Origin: Actinomycetota bacterium
GTDB lineage: Bacteria > Actinomycetota > Thermoleophilia > Gaiellales > Gaiellaceae
Assembly (NCBI GenBank): GCA_016870235.1
Contig: VGCB01000046.1
Coordinates: 1 to 10,035 of the forward strand
Direction of reading: 5' to 3'
DNA length: 10,035 nucleotides
Below, in pieces: positions 1-6,844 of the stretch. Under the pieces are notes generated by a model. It was not told where the DNA came from. It saw only the letters and a program-made list of their open reading frames with translations, and did no database searches. Each line of letters opens with the position of its first letter. Position 1 is the stretch's first letter. Position numbers and translations under genes: made by a program.

Positions 1-86
1 AGCTCCTCCGCTACATCGACCGGCGAAACCACCACCGCCACGACCCCAAACTCCGCCGCGCCGAGAAACGAGGCTGCTTTCACTGA
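1..86 (+). CDS. 3' end of a probable IS630-like transposase (partial)
   Basis: The third frame is open from the window edge to a TGA at 84-86 and encodes 27 residues ending EKRGCFH. The basic, aromatic pattern (YIDRRNHHRHDPKLRR, residues 4-19) resembles the C-terminal tail of some IS630/Tc1-type DDE transposases as I remember them. No catalytic residue lies inside the window, so the family call rests only on this tail. It points towards the 3' end of the S8 protease that follows (85 bp gap, 87-170), in which I see no gene and no clear terminal inverted repeat. It could instead be the end of an unrelated arginine-rich protein. Confidence 0.35.
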   Translation, partial: LLRYIDRRNHHRHDPKLRRAEKRGCFH

Positions 87-170
87 AGGGGCACTAGCGG
101 CGCTCTCGCCCAGCACGCCCGGCCGGCGCGTGGTCGTCTCTTCAGAGCTTCGAAGGAAACGGGCCTCGGC

Positions 171-1760
171 TCAGAGATTGCGATCCGAGGTGACGCTGAG
201 GGAGTAGGCGATGCTCCTGCCCGGCGTCCTCGGCATCAGGACCGCGACGTACGCCACCCGGCCCTGATCGCGGTTCGTGTACGTCAGGGCGCCGGAGGTG
301 GTCGTCGCGGTCGTCGCCAGGCGATCGACGGCGGCCCCGGTACCGAGAACGGTGGCCGCGGAGCCCGCGCGGAAGAGCTGGAGCCTGACGGGCAGGTCGC
401 TCTGGACGGCGATCGTGACCGTGCTCCTGCGCGGCAGCCAGAGGCGATGAACGTCGCGAGGATCGTCGAAGCGCGTCAGCCGCGCCGAGATCGTGGCCGC
501 GGTCTGCGAGGCCGTCGTCAGGGGCAGCTGTCCGCCGTACTTCGTGCCCGCCGGGTCGACGAACTCGATGTCGTCGTTCGGCTCGCCGCCGTCGGCGGAG
601 GGGGTCGGCAGCGCCAGCGCGGCCGGGACGTCGAGGATCCCGTGGCCCGTCTCCTTGTCCCAGCCTGGTGCACCGACGTCGCGGGCCGACGCACGCAGGA
701 TCTCGGCGACCTGGCTCGCGTCGAGCTCCGGGCGGAGCGTCCAGATCCAGGCTGCCGCCCCCGAGACGAGCGGCGCCGCGAAGCTCGTGCCGGACTCCTC
801 CGAGTAGGGCCCGCCGAGCGACACGGGGCGTGCGACGCCGATGTCGACGCCGGGCGCAGCGAGGTCGACGAACCCGGAGCGGCTCGAGAAGCGCGCGACC
901 GTGTCGGTCTGGTCGGTCGCCGCGACCGTGAAGACGTGCGGCACGGCGGCGGGGTACTCGAGAGCGCTGCCGACGTCGCCGGAGTTGCCGGCGGCGGCGA
1001 CGACGAGCGAGCCGCGCCGCATTGCCTCGTGGACGGCACGCTCGATCGAGAGGCTTCTGCTCGAGCCGCCGAGGCTGAGGTTGATCACGCCCTTCCCGAT
1101 CTCGGAGGCCGCGAGGATTCCCGCCACGATCTGTCCTGTCGCGAGGCTCGTCTCGTCGCTGATCCTGGCGTCGTAGGAGCGGAGGACGGCCTCCGGGTAG
1201 ATGCCGACGAGGCCGACGCCGTTCACCGGCGCACCGAGCACCGACGCGACCATGGTCCCGTGCCTGCCCCCGACGCCCGGAGGCTCCTGCGCGTTGACCG
1301 GGGTGGTGTTCGCGCGGTTCGTGAACTCCTCGTGGGCGAAGTCGACGCCCGAGTCAACGATCGTGACCGGCACACCCGGGCCTGGCGGCGTCAGCTCGGC
1401 GACGCCGATCGTCTGTCGCCACCACGACGCCGCCACGAGCGGGTCGCCGAAGTCGGCGCGGGCGACGGCTGTCGACGAGGCGGCCGTTCTGTGCAGGCGA
1501 TCGGGCTCGGCAAAGGCGAGAGCGCCGTCGTGTCGCAGCCGTTCGAGGAGCGCCTTCGAGCCGCCACCGGCGCTGAGGCGCCAGAGCCAGATCGAGGAGC
1601 TCACCTGGACGGCTCCACGGCCGCGGAGGATCGTCGAGTGAGTGCACACGGCTCCGGGCCGGAGCACCACAAGGAGGTCGGTGACTCCATCTCCGCCCCA
1701 GGCGGCCGGCGCGCAGACGGAGACCAGCGCAGCGACGCAGGAGGCGATCAGCTGTCGCAT
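171..1760 (-). CDS. Secreted S8 (subtilisin-family) serine protease with C-terminal PPC-like domain
   Basis: This is a 529-residue exported endopeptidase with all S8 active-site elements: Asp136 in TIVDSGVD, His167 in GGRHGTMV, oxyanion Asn259 in AAAGNSGD, and nucleophile Ser326 in SGTSFAAPLVSG. Residues 1-22 form a signal peptide (MRQLIASCVAALVSVCAPAA). Residues 27-95 look like a short propeptide ending in the AFAEPDR pattern common in subtilase prodomains. The catalytic domain spans about 110-385. After a proline/serine linker, residues 393-529 start with EPNDD and look like a beta-rich pre-peptidase C-terminal (PPC-like) domain. An upstream ATG at 1838 would add 26 residues, but these overlap the divergent folK start and carry no export signal. 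The ATG at 1760 begins the signal peptide directly and has a -10 box 7 nt upstream, so I prefer it. The substrate is unknown, and the gene stands alone on its strand. Confidence 0.93.
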   Translation of the reverse strand: MRQLIASCVAALVSVCAPAAWGGDGVTDLLVVLRPGAVCTHSTILRGRGAVQVSSSIWLWRLSAGGGSKALLERLRHDGALAFAEPDRLHRTAASSTAVARADFGDPLVAASWWRQTIGVAELTPPGPGVPVTIVDSGVDFAHEEFTNRANTTPVNAQEPPGVGGRHGTMVASVLGAPVNGVGLVGIYPEAVLRSYDARISDETSLATGQIVAGILAASEIGKGVINLSLGGSSRSLSIERAVHEAMRRGSLVVAAAGNSGDVGSALEYPAAVPHVFTVAATDQTDTVARFSSRSGFVDLAAPGVDIGVARPVSLGGPYSEESGTSFAAPLVSGAAAWIWTLRPELDASQVAEILRASARDVGAPGWDKETGHGILDVPAALALPTPSADGGEPNDDIEFVDPAGTKYGGQLPLTTASQTAATISARLTRFDDPRDVHRLWLPRRSTVTIAVQSDLPVRLQLFRAGSAATVLGTGAAVDRLATTATTTSGALTYTNRDQGRVAYVAVLMPRTPGRSIAYSLSVTSDRNL

Positions 1761-1767
1761 TCGGTCA

Positions 1768-1773
1768 AGTATC
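1768..1773 (-). promoter_or_regulatory. -10 element of S8 protease 1, probably leaderless
   Basis: On the - strand GATACT lies 7 nt upstream of the ATG at 1760. Transcription would then start at or next to the start codon. No Shine-Dalgarno sequence precedes the ATG, and I find no convincing -35 at 16-18 bp. This supports the 1760 start over the upstream in-frame ATG. Confidence 0.45.
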
Positions 1774-1806
1774 GCGATCGGTCGTTCGGGCCGCGTTAGC
1801 ACGGTG

Positions 1807-1812
1807 TAGCCT
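1807..1812 (+). promoter_or_regulatory. Possible -10 element of folK
   Basis: TAGCCT fits TANNNT and ends 9 nt before the folK GTG at 1822. It lies in the 61-bp divergent gap shared with S8 protease 1. No Shine-Dalgarno sequence is visible, so a leaderless or very short leader is likely. The -35 region is not recognisable. Confidence 0.35.
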
Positions 1813-1821
1813 GGGTGTTCA

Positions 1822-2328
1822 GTGGCGGTCGCGACCATCGGCCTCGGCGCGAACCTCGGCGACCGCGAGGAGGCGATCGACGCGGCCCTCTCCGCGCTTG
1901 ATGCGTTGCCCGTCGTGCATGTCGTGCGGGTCTCGTCGCTTCGGGAGACGGACCCGGTCGGCTACACCGATCAACCGCGGTTCCTCAACGGCGCCGCGCA
2001 GCTCGAGACGGACATGCCGCCCGCCGCGCTTCTCGCCGCGCTCCTCGCCGTCGAGGCGGGTCTCGGCCGCGTCCGCACGGGGCCGCGCAACGGTCCGCGG
2101 TCGATCGATCTCGATCTCCTGCTCTACGGAGACCTGGTCGTCGACGAGCCCGGGCTGCAGGTGCCGCACCCCCGTGCGCAGGAGCGGTGCTTCGTCCTCG
2201 AGCCGCTGGTCGATCTCGATCCCGGACTCGTCATCCCGGGCAGCGGTCGTGCCGCCGACCTTCTCGCCGCTCTTTCCTGCACGCCTGGGCTCGTCGTCCG
2301 GCCACAGGCGCCTTCCGTGCCGCGATAG
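1822..2328 (+). CDS. folK: 2-amino-4-hydroxy-6-hydroxymethyldihydropteridine pyrophosphokinase
   Basis: The enzyme transfers pyrophosphate from ATP to 6-hydroxymethyl-7,8-dihydropterin, the step before dihydropteroate synthase in folate synthesis; it is cytosolic. The 168-residue length is normal for the family. Hallmarks in order are IGLGANLGDRE (6-16, N-terminal strand and loop), DQPRFLNGA (50-58, pterin pocket), GRVRTGPRNGPRSIDLDLL (82-100) with the two Mg-binding aspartates D96 and D98, and VPHPRAQERCFVLEPL (114-129). The GTG at 1822 is the only usable start: the in-frame codon after the upstream GTG at 1804 is a stop. No Shine-Dalgarno sequence is present. Folate genes often sit together (folE, folP, folB, folK); here no other folate gene is visible, and a divergent protease lies upstream. 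DUF2469 and coaX follow on the same strand. Confidence 0.95.
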   Translation: MAVATIGLGANLGDREEAIDAALSALDALPVVHVVRVSSLRETDPVGYTDQPRFLNGAAQLETDMPPAALLAALLAVEAGLGRVRTGPRNGPRSIDLDLLLYGDLVVDEPGLQVPHPRAQERCFVLEPLVDLDPGLVIPGSGRAADLLAALSCTPGLVVRPQAPSVPR

Positions 2329-2354
2329 GCAGACCGGGGCTGTGCCATGGCCTC

Positions 2355-2360
2355 TACACT
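2355..2360 (+). promoter_or_regulatory. -10 element of the DUF2469 gene, probably leaderless
   Basis: TACACT is followed by 7 nt and then the ATG at 2368, the same spacing as for S8 protease 1. The element lies inside the longer reading frame that starts at 2347, which argues that the shorter start is the real one. No -35 was recognised. Confidence 0.4.
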
Positions 2361-2367
2361 CACGTCG

Positions 2368-2739
2368 ATGTCACACCTCGACGAGCTCGACGAGTTCGAG
2401 GCTGAGCTCGAGCTCCGCCTCAAGCGGGAGTACACGGCGGTCTTCCCGCTCTTCCGCTACTGCGTCCTCACGCAGGACGCGACCTACCTCTGCAACCGTC
2501 TCGACCTCAAGGTCTCCCCGCAGGCCGCCTACCCGTTCTGCCATGTTCAGATGGAGGACGTCTGGGTGTGGGACAAGAACCGCCCGACCCGCATCATCCC
2601 GCGGGCGGACGTCTACACGTCGGGAGACGTCACGGTCGAGGAGCTCCGCGGCGAGGGCGACGAGCCGCTCGTCACGGCCGAGGAGCTTGCCGAGCGGCTC
2701 GGCGATCCGCTCCTGCCGCCCGACGACGAGCGTCCCTGA
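2368..2739 (+). CDS. DUF2469 family protein, function unknown
   Basis: This small acidic cytosolic protein of 123 residues resembles, from memory, mycobacterial Rv2901c and other actinobacterial DUF2469 members. It opens with an acidic helix (DELDEFEAELELRLKREY), then an aromatic core (FPLFRYCVLTQDATYLCNRL). Next comes the signature DVWVWDKNRPTRIIP followed by the DVTVEEL segment. The last 30 or so residues are acidic and less conserved in character. An ATG at 2347 would add 7 residues (MASTLTS). I chose 2368 because MSHLDELDEFE lines up with the usual family start and a -10 box sits 7 nt before it. The biochemical role is unknown. The gene lies 39 bp after folK and 16 bp before coaX, so co-transcription with coaX is likely. 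Confidence 0.82.
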   Translation: MSHLDELDEFEAELELRLKREYTAVFPLFRYCVLTQDATYLCNRLDLKVSPQAAYPFCHVQMEDVWVWDKNRPTRIIPRADVYTSGDVTVEELRGEGDEPLVTAEELAERLGDPLLPPDDERP

Positions 2740-2755
2740 GCGCCCGCTGCTGCCG

Positions 2756-3508
2756 ATGCTCCTCGCGGTCGACGTCGGTAACACGCAGACCGTCCTCGGC
2801 CTCTACGACGCGGACAGGCTGCGCGACAGCTGGCGCCTCGCCACGGATCGCACGCGGACGGGCGACGAGCTCGGCGTGCTCCTCGACGGCCTCCTCGACT
2901 ACGAGGTGGTCGAGGGCGTGTGCCTCTCGACGACCGTGCCGACCCTCGTCCGCGAATGGCAGCGGCTCGCGGAGCGCTGGGCGCGTGCACCGATCCTCGT
3001 CGTCGGCCCGGGCGTCAAGACGGGCATTCCCATCCGCTACGACGACCCGCGCGAGGTCGGCCCCGACCGCATCGTCAACTCGGTCGCCGCGAAGGCGAAG
3101 TACGGCGCCCCCGTGATCGTCGTCGACTTCGGGACGTCGACGAACTTCGACGTCGTCTCGGCCGCGGGCGACTACGTCGGCGGCGTCCTCGCGCCGGGCA
3201 TCGAGACGTCGATGGAGGCGCTCTTCGCGCGTGCTGCACGCCTCGTCACGGTCGACTACGTCGAGCCTCCGAGCGTGATCGGGAAGACGACCGTGGAGGG
3301 CCTGCAGTCGGGTGTCGTCTACGGGTTCGGCGGACAGGTCGACGGGATCGTGGCCGCGATCCGCGGCGAGCTCGGCTCGCCCGACGCGCGCGTGGTCGCG
3401 ACCGGCGGTCTCGCCGAGCTCGTCGCCACCCACTCGTCGACGATCGAGCTCGTCGACCCGTTCCTCACGCTCGACGGCCTGCGGCTCGTCTGGGAGCTGA
3501 ACAGCTGA
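2756..3508 (+). CDS. coaX: Type III pantothenate kinase
   Basis: The enzyme phosphorylates pantothenate with ATP, the first step of coenzyme A synthesis. Type III kinases belong to the ASKHA fold and are not feedback-inhibited by CoA. The 250-residue length is typical. Motifs in order are LLAVDVGNTQTVLGLYD (2-18, phosphate loop, D6), VGPDRIVNSVAA (101-112), whose D104 matches the proposed catalytic Asp, VVDFGTSTNFDVV (122-134), GGVLAPGIETSMEAL (142-156) and GLQSGVVYGF (182-191). The C-terminus (LVDPFLTLDGLRLVWE) is also typical. The ATG at 2756 places MLLAVDVGNT at the N-terminus; the open frame running far upstream is a high-GC shadow of folK and DUF2469. There is no Shine-Dalgarno sequence, and the 16-bp distance to the previous stop suggests an operon. 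A hairpin follows directly. Confidence 0.96.
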   Translation: MLLAVDVGNTQTVLGLYDADRLRDSWRLATDRTRTGDELGVLLDGLLDYEVVEGVCLSTTVPTLVREWQRLAERWARAPILVVGPGVKTGIPIRYDDPREVGPDRIVNSVAAKAKYGAPVIVVDFGTSTNFDVVSAAGDYVGGVLAPGIETSMEALFARAARLVTVDYVEPPSVIGKTTVEGLQSGVVYGFGGQVDGIVAAIRGELGSPDARVVATGGLAELVATHSSTIELVDPFLTLDGLRLVWELNS

Positions 3509-3511
3509 CGG

Positions 3512-3531
3512 CTCCGGCCTCCGCGCCGGAG
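3512..3531. terminator. Bidirectional hairpin between coaX and the GGDEF gene
   Basis: CTCCGGC (3512-3518) pairs perfectly with GCCGGAG (3525-3531) around a 6-nt loop. It fills most of the 28-bp gap between two convergent stop codons. No T-run follows on either strand, so it is a candidate terminator by position and stem rather than a textbook intrinsic one. Confidence 0.55.
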
Positions 3532-3536
3532 ACGTC

Positions 3537-4871
3537 TCACGACGCCGTGCGGTGGCTTCGCTCGTCGAGGCGAAGCGCCGAGCGCGGTGGCCGGGCGACG
3601 ACGCACGTGTCGCGCGTTCGCTTGGCGTCGTAGAGCGCGCCGTCCGCGGCCTTGAGCGCGGCCTGCGGGGACGAGCGCCCGTCCATCAGCGTCCCGCCGA
3701 CCGACACGGTGATCGGGATCGCCGTCGTCTTCGTCGCGAGGGGGACGTCGCCGACGAGGCGGCGGACGCGCTCGCCGAACGCCGTCAGCCCGTCGATCGT
3801 CTTGATTCCGGGCGCGAGGATGACGATCTCCTCGCCGCCCCAGCGGGCGAGCAGGTCGGGCGAGCGGAGCCCCGACTTGATGCGCTCGACGACGCCGACG
3901 AGCACTTCGTCTCCGACGTGGTGGCCGAAGCGGTCGTTCACCGACTTGAACCGATCGATGTCGACCACGAAGACACCGGCGGGTGCGCCGCCGCGGGCGA
4001 CGCGGGCGTGCTCGATCGCAAGCGCCTCCTCGAAGGCCCGGCGGTTCGGGGCGCCCGTCAGCTGATCGCGACGTGCGGCCGCCCGCTCCGACGCGAGCGC
4101 CGTCACGCTCGACGCCCGCGCGCGGCTCGCGAGCCCGAGCGCGAGCACGACCGAGGCGAGCCCGGTGGCGGCGAGGGTGCTGCTCGCGATGCTGACGAAG
4201 GCGACGATCGCGACGATCGGCGTCGCCAGGGCGCACTCGACGAGGTCGATGACCGCGCTACGCGACACGCGCGGCGAGATCGACCGCTCGCCGCTGTCCT
4301 CCCGACGGAGCAGGAACGTGCGTGCGACCGTGTTGAGCGACGCGGTCGCGAAGAGGCCCGCGAAGGCTGCGAGCAGGATCCAGGTCTCCCCGTCGCGCAC
4401 CGTCTCGGCGATGAGGCCGGCCGCGAGCGCCTGCGTGCCGCCGAGGCCGAGCTCGAAGGCTCTTCGGGCGGCGGTCGCCTTGCGGCGTCCGAGCTGCGCG
4501 GCGAGGACGCACGCGCCGGCCGCCGTCGGGCCGCCGAGGATCGCGCCGAGCACGATCAGCGGGACGAGGAACGTGTAAGACGAGCGGGTGTCGATCCGGA
4601 TCGCGAGGCGCTCCGAGAGCACCGCGGCGGCGAGCATGACGGCCGTGACGCCTGCGTCGAGGCCGCTCGGGGGGCCGGCGAGGACGAGCCAGGCGGCGTG
4701 GGCAGCGGCGGCGAAGAGGAGCAGCGCGAACGCGAGCGGCGCGCCGCTGCGGCCCGCCTCGTCGTCGGACGAGACGACGACGCGGAGCCCCGCGACCTCC
4801 CGCGGAGGACCAACGTCGGACACGTGCGCAGGCACTCCTCCATGAAACCGGCGCCCGGCGCCTGCTGCCAT
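3537..4871 (-). CDS. Membrane-bound GGDEF diguanylate cyclase
   Basis: Predicted to make cyclic di-GMP from two GTP at the inner face of the membrane. As started here it has 444 residues. Hydrophobic stretches at about 44-66, 72-88, 98-125, 163-182 and 206-250 form a multi-pass N-terminal module that I cannot assign to a named sensor family. The GGDEF domain follows (about 262-430): DQLTGAPNRRAFEEAL, VVDIDRFKSVNDRFGHHVGDEVL with metal-binding D304, the active-site RWGGEEIVIL (GGEEI 345-349), and the closing ADGALYDAKR. An inhibitory I-site, RSPD (336-339), sits exactly five residues before GGEEI, so product inhibition is expected. The start is uncertain: ATG 4871 lacks a good Shine-Dalgarno sequence, and GTG 4823 has GGAGGA 12 nt upstream. 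Longer frames upstream read through the neighbouring gene's end and are unlikely. No EAL or HD-GYP partner is in the window. Confidence 0.92.
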   Translation of the reverse strand: MAAGAGRRFHGGVPAHVSDVGPPREVAGLRVVVSSDDEAGRSGAPLAFALLLFAAAAHAAWLVLAGPPSGLDAGVTAVMLAAAVLSERLAIRIDTRSSYTFLVPLIVLGAILGGPTAAGACVLAAQLGRRKATAARRAFELGLGGTQALAAGLIAETVRDGETWILLAAFAGLFATASLNTVARTFLLRREDSGERSISPRVSRSAVIDLVECALATPIVAIVAFVSIASSTLAATGLASVVLALGLASRARASSVTALASERAAARRDQLTGAPNRRAFEEALAIEHARVARGGAPAGVFVVDIDRFKSVNDRFGHHVGDEVLVGVVERIKSGLRSPDLLARWGGEEIVILAPGIKTIDGLTAFGERVRRLVGDVPLATKTTAIPITVSVGGTLMDGRSSPQAALKAADGALYDAKRTRDTCVVARPPRSALRLDERSHRTAS

Positions 4872-4967
4872 GCCTCGTTGGGGTGACCTTTGCGGTCGGC
4901 CTCGAGGCGCTCCGTCCGGTCGAGATACGGCGATCCGCGACGGAATCCGCATCGTCGCGGCCTTCCT

Positions 4968-4995
4968 GCGGCCGGGCCTCGCGGCGACCCGGCCG
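4968..4995 (-). terminator. GC-rich hairpin downstream of S8 protease 2
   Basis: CGGCCGGG (4968-4975) pairs with CCCGGCCG (4988-4995), an 8-bp stem with a 12-nt loop. It lies in the 190-bp gap between the protease stop (5062) and the GGDEF start (4871). It may end or attenuate protease transcription before the cyclase gene. No U-run follows. I see no gene in the rest of this gap. Confidence 0.35.
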
Positions 4996-5100
4996 TGCCT
5001 GCGGGCCGGGCGGGACGCGTCAGTGGCTCGACGCGGAGCTTCGAGCCACGTTGTCGTCCCTCTACTCGACCGAGAGCGTGTTCGCGAGCACGTGGTTCGC

Positions 5101-5250
5101 CCACGAGGCATCGGCCCAGGAGGCGTCGGCCCACGAGGCGCTCGACCAGGACGCGCTCGACCAGGACGCGTTCGCCCACGAGGCGGACGACCAGGAAGCG
5201 CTCGCCCAGGACGCATTGGCCGCGGCCGCGCTCGCCCAGCTGGCCGAGTC
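5101..5250 (-). repeat. Ten tandem 15-bp units encoding xxASW pentapeptides
   Basis: Ten consecutive 15-nt units in phase with the codons encode DSASW, ASAAA, ANASW, ASASW, SSASW, ANASW, SSASW, SSASW, ADASW and ADASW. Nine of the ten end in ASW. Unit two has Ala in place of Ser-Trp, and the next pentapeptide (ANHVL) is a degenerate eleventh. Ala and Ser codons vary between units while the Trp register is kept, which suggests selection on the peptide and not only recent slippage. The function is unknown; a regular Trp every five residues could form a surface-binding or self-associating tail. Confidence 0.9.
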
Positions 5251-6210
5251 GAACACCTTCTGCCCGGTCGTCGGGTCGATCACGACGAACTGGTTCAGCG
5301 CCGCGTTCGGGTTCGGCGGGTTGCCGGTGCCGGGATCGCCGTCGCTGTCGAGGACGCCGACGCCGAGAGCTCCGGGGGCGTCGTAGCCGTCCGGCTCGTC
5401 CGCATCGAGCATGAGCGCGCCCTTGACCTGGTCGGGCGTCCAGCTGGGGTTCCGTGCGAGCATCCAGGCCGCTGTCCCCGAGACGAGAGGGGCGGCGAAC
5501 GACGTGCCGGACATCCACATGTAGTTGGATGCCGCCTTGCGGCTAGGGAACAGCGTGGCCAGGGTCGAGGCTGCCGGCACGGACGAGGTGATCTGCCGGC
5601 CGGGGGCAGCCAGCTCCGGCTTGAAGAACCCGTCGTAGGTGTAGCCCGACGACGACCAGGGTGCGGCGAAGTCGTTGTACTTGTCGCCGTCGCCGTCGCC
5701 GTTGACGTCGGAGGCGCCGACGGTGATCACGAAGGGGTCGTTCGCAGGTGAGAAGAGAACGCCCGAGGCGATGTTGCCGTAGTTGCCAGCCGACGCGACG
5801 ACGACGACGCCGTTGAGCCAGAGCCGCTCGACGGCCCGGTCGAGCGGGTCGAAGAGGATGCTCGCCCCCGCACCGGCGTTGATGGAGAAGTTGGCGACGC
5901 GGATGTTGTACTGCGCCTTGTTCTGGAGGATCCAGTCGCACGCGGCGATGACGTCGCTCATCGAGCCGACACCGAGATCGTTCAGGACGTCGAGCGAGAC
6001 GAGCTTCGCCCTGGGAGCGACGCCCGAGTAGACCTCGGCGCCACCGGTAGCGATGCCTGCGACGAGCGTCCCGTGGCCGAAGCCGTCGCCGTCGGAGTTG
6101 AGGCCGCCGGACACGAAGTCAACGGATGTGAGCAGCCGCTTGCCGAAGTCGCTGCGCGGCTCGACACCGGAGTCGACGATCGCGATCGTCGGGAACGATG
6201 CCTTGCTCGA

Positions 6211-6213
6211 CTA
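6211..6213 (-). other. In-frame TAG between propeptide and catalytic domain of S8 protease 2
   Basis: On the - strand the frame reads KTNA, TAG, SSKASFPTIAIVDSG. The following codon is TCG. A single substitution from TGG (Trp) or several other sense codons would explain it. I see no stop-codon suppression element in the flanking bases. Confidence 0.9.
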
Positions 6214-6731
6214 CGCGTTGGTCTTGAGCTCGAGAAGCTCGGTCGAGGGGACCCATTTCTGGCTGTTCGAGTACGTCGGGACAATCTCGACGTCGGGCGT
6301 GATCGCGAGGACGCCCGGGTCGTCCGCGAGCTCCTCGATCTGGTCCCCCGTGAGTTCCGCCGCGACGGCTGGAAGCGAGCTGAACCGCTTCTTCGAGCCC
6401 TTCGCCTTGCCGGGCTTCTGCCGCATCGCGTCTGTTACGGCGCTCTCCGCCTTCGCGGCTCCACCGCTCCGCGACTGCACGATCACCTTGAAGGTCTTCG
6501 TCTGCTCGCTCTTCGCCGCTGCGGCGAGCGCGTCGGGAACGTAGGCGTCTGCGCCCGAGGCCGTTCCCCGGTGGGGCGTCGCGAGCGCGGCGACTGCAGC
6601 GACAAGCACGAGCAGCGTGCCTCCGAGGGCGATGCGAACCCGCTTGCCGCCTCCCCAGAGCGCGTTCGCCCTGGTTCCTTCGTTGGTGCCGCCGTCCTGC
6701 CGCATGCGCAGTGCCCCCTACAGTCGAAGAT

Positions 6732-6745
6732 CGTTGTCCTCAACG
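6732..6745 (-). other. Small hairpin in the 5' region of S8 protease 2
   Basis: On the transcript, CGTTG and CAACG form a perfect 5-bp stem with loop AGGA, 27 nt upstream of the ATG at 6705. The hairpin falls in the predicted leader. Whether it affects translation is not known. Confidence 0.3.
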
Positions 6746-6780
6746 TAGGCGCGGACGGCGCGGCCACGTGCCCCGGAAGG

Positions 6781-6786
6781 GGTATC
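6781..6786 (-). promoter_or_regulatory. Possible -10 element of S8 protease 2
   Basis: GATACC on the - strand is preceded by TGTG, in the 139-bp gap between the dusB stop and the protease start. It would give a leader of about 70 nt. A purine run (AGGGGG) 8 nt before the ATG could act as ribosome binding site. No -35 was recognised. Confidence 0.3.
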
Positions 6787-6797
6787 ACACGACCGGT

Positions 6798-6813
6798 TCC
6801 CTCGCACGAGGGA
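6798..6813. repeat. 16-bp perfect palindrome in the dusB to S8 protease gap
   Basis: TCCCTCG and CGAGGGA are separated by 2 nt. The dyad lies 31 bp after the dusB stop and just upstream of the candidate -10 at 6781-6786. It could be an operator for the protease promoter, or, as RNA, a short hairpin ending dusB transcripts. The tight 2-nt centre suits a protein-binding dyad at least as well as a terminator. Confidence 0.45.
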
Positions 6814-6844
6814 TCATCGCTAGGAGCGGACGATTTCTTGCGTC

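Larger units (their letters stand above)
5062..6705 (-). pseudogene. S8 (subtilisin-family) protease interrupted by an in-frame TAG; C-terminal xxASW repeats
   Basis: One reading frame of 547 codons encodes a complete secreted subtilase apart from a single stop. Upstream of the stop are 164 residues: a basic N-terminus, a hydrophobic segment (about 25-42, signal or anchor) and an I9-like propeptide (70-144; KTFKVIVQ, AAELTGDQIEELADDPGVLAITPDVE). TAG at 6211-6213 is codon 165. In the same frame the catalytic domain continues with Asp178 (IAIVDSGVE), His211 (GFGHGTLVAG), Asn308 (ASAGNYGN) and Ser402 (SGTSFAAPLVSG). An acidic DVNGDGDGDKYND loop (333-345) may bind calcium. The tail carries ten xxASW-type units. 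No frameshift or further stop occurs in the 382 codons after the TAG. No ATG, GTG or TTG lies between the TAG and Asp178, so internal restart could not give a full active site; the first GTG, at 6114, is too late. Options are a recent nonsense mutation, readthrough, or a sequence error. Confidence 0.85.

Noticed and set aside
447..1799. A 450-codon + strand open frame opposite S8 protease 1
   Set aside because: Its product is Arg/Asp/Glu-rich low-complexity sequence without motifs; long antisense frames are expected in such GC-rich DNA, and the opposite strand encodes a complete subtilase.
1898..2755. Extension of the coaX frame upstream to 1898
   Set aside because: The added part is Ser/Arg-rich shadow of folK and DUF2469; the coaX family starts at the MLLAVDVGNT at 2756.
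3552..4886. A 444-codon + strand frame opposite the GGDEF gene
   Set aside because: It is an Arg/Glu/Asp-rich low-complexity shadow, while the - strand has a complete GGDEF domain.
4872..5216. Extension of the GGDEF frame into the protease 3' end
   Set aside because: The product is Arg/Pro/Gly-rich and mirrors the xxASW repeat DNA in another frame; no domain is gained.
5101..5250. A CRISPR-like or satellite repeat
   Set aside because: The units are 15 bp, contiguous without spacers, in codon phase and inside a coding region.
5062..6114. A separate, shorter protease gene starting at GTG 6114
   Set aside because: It would lack the catalytic Asp (codon 178, upstream of 6114), so it is the continuation of the interrupted gene and not an independent active protease.
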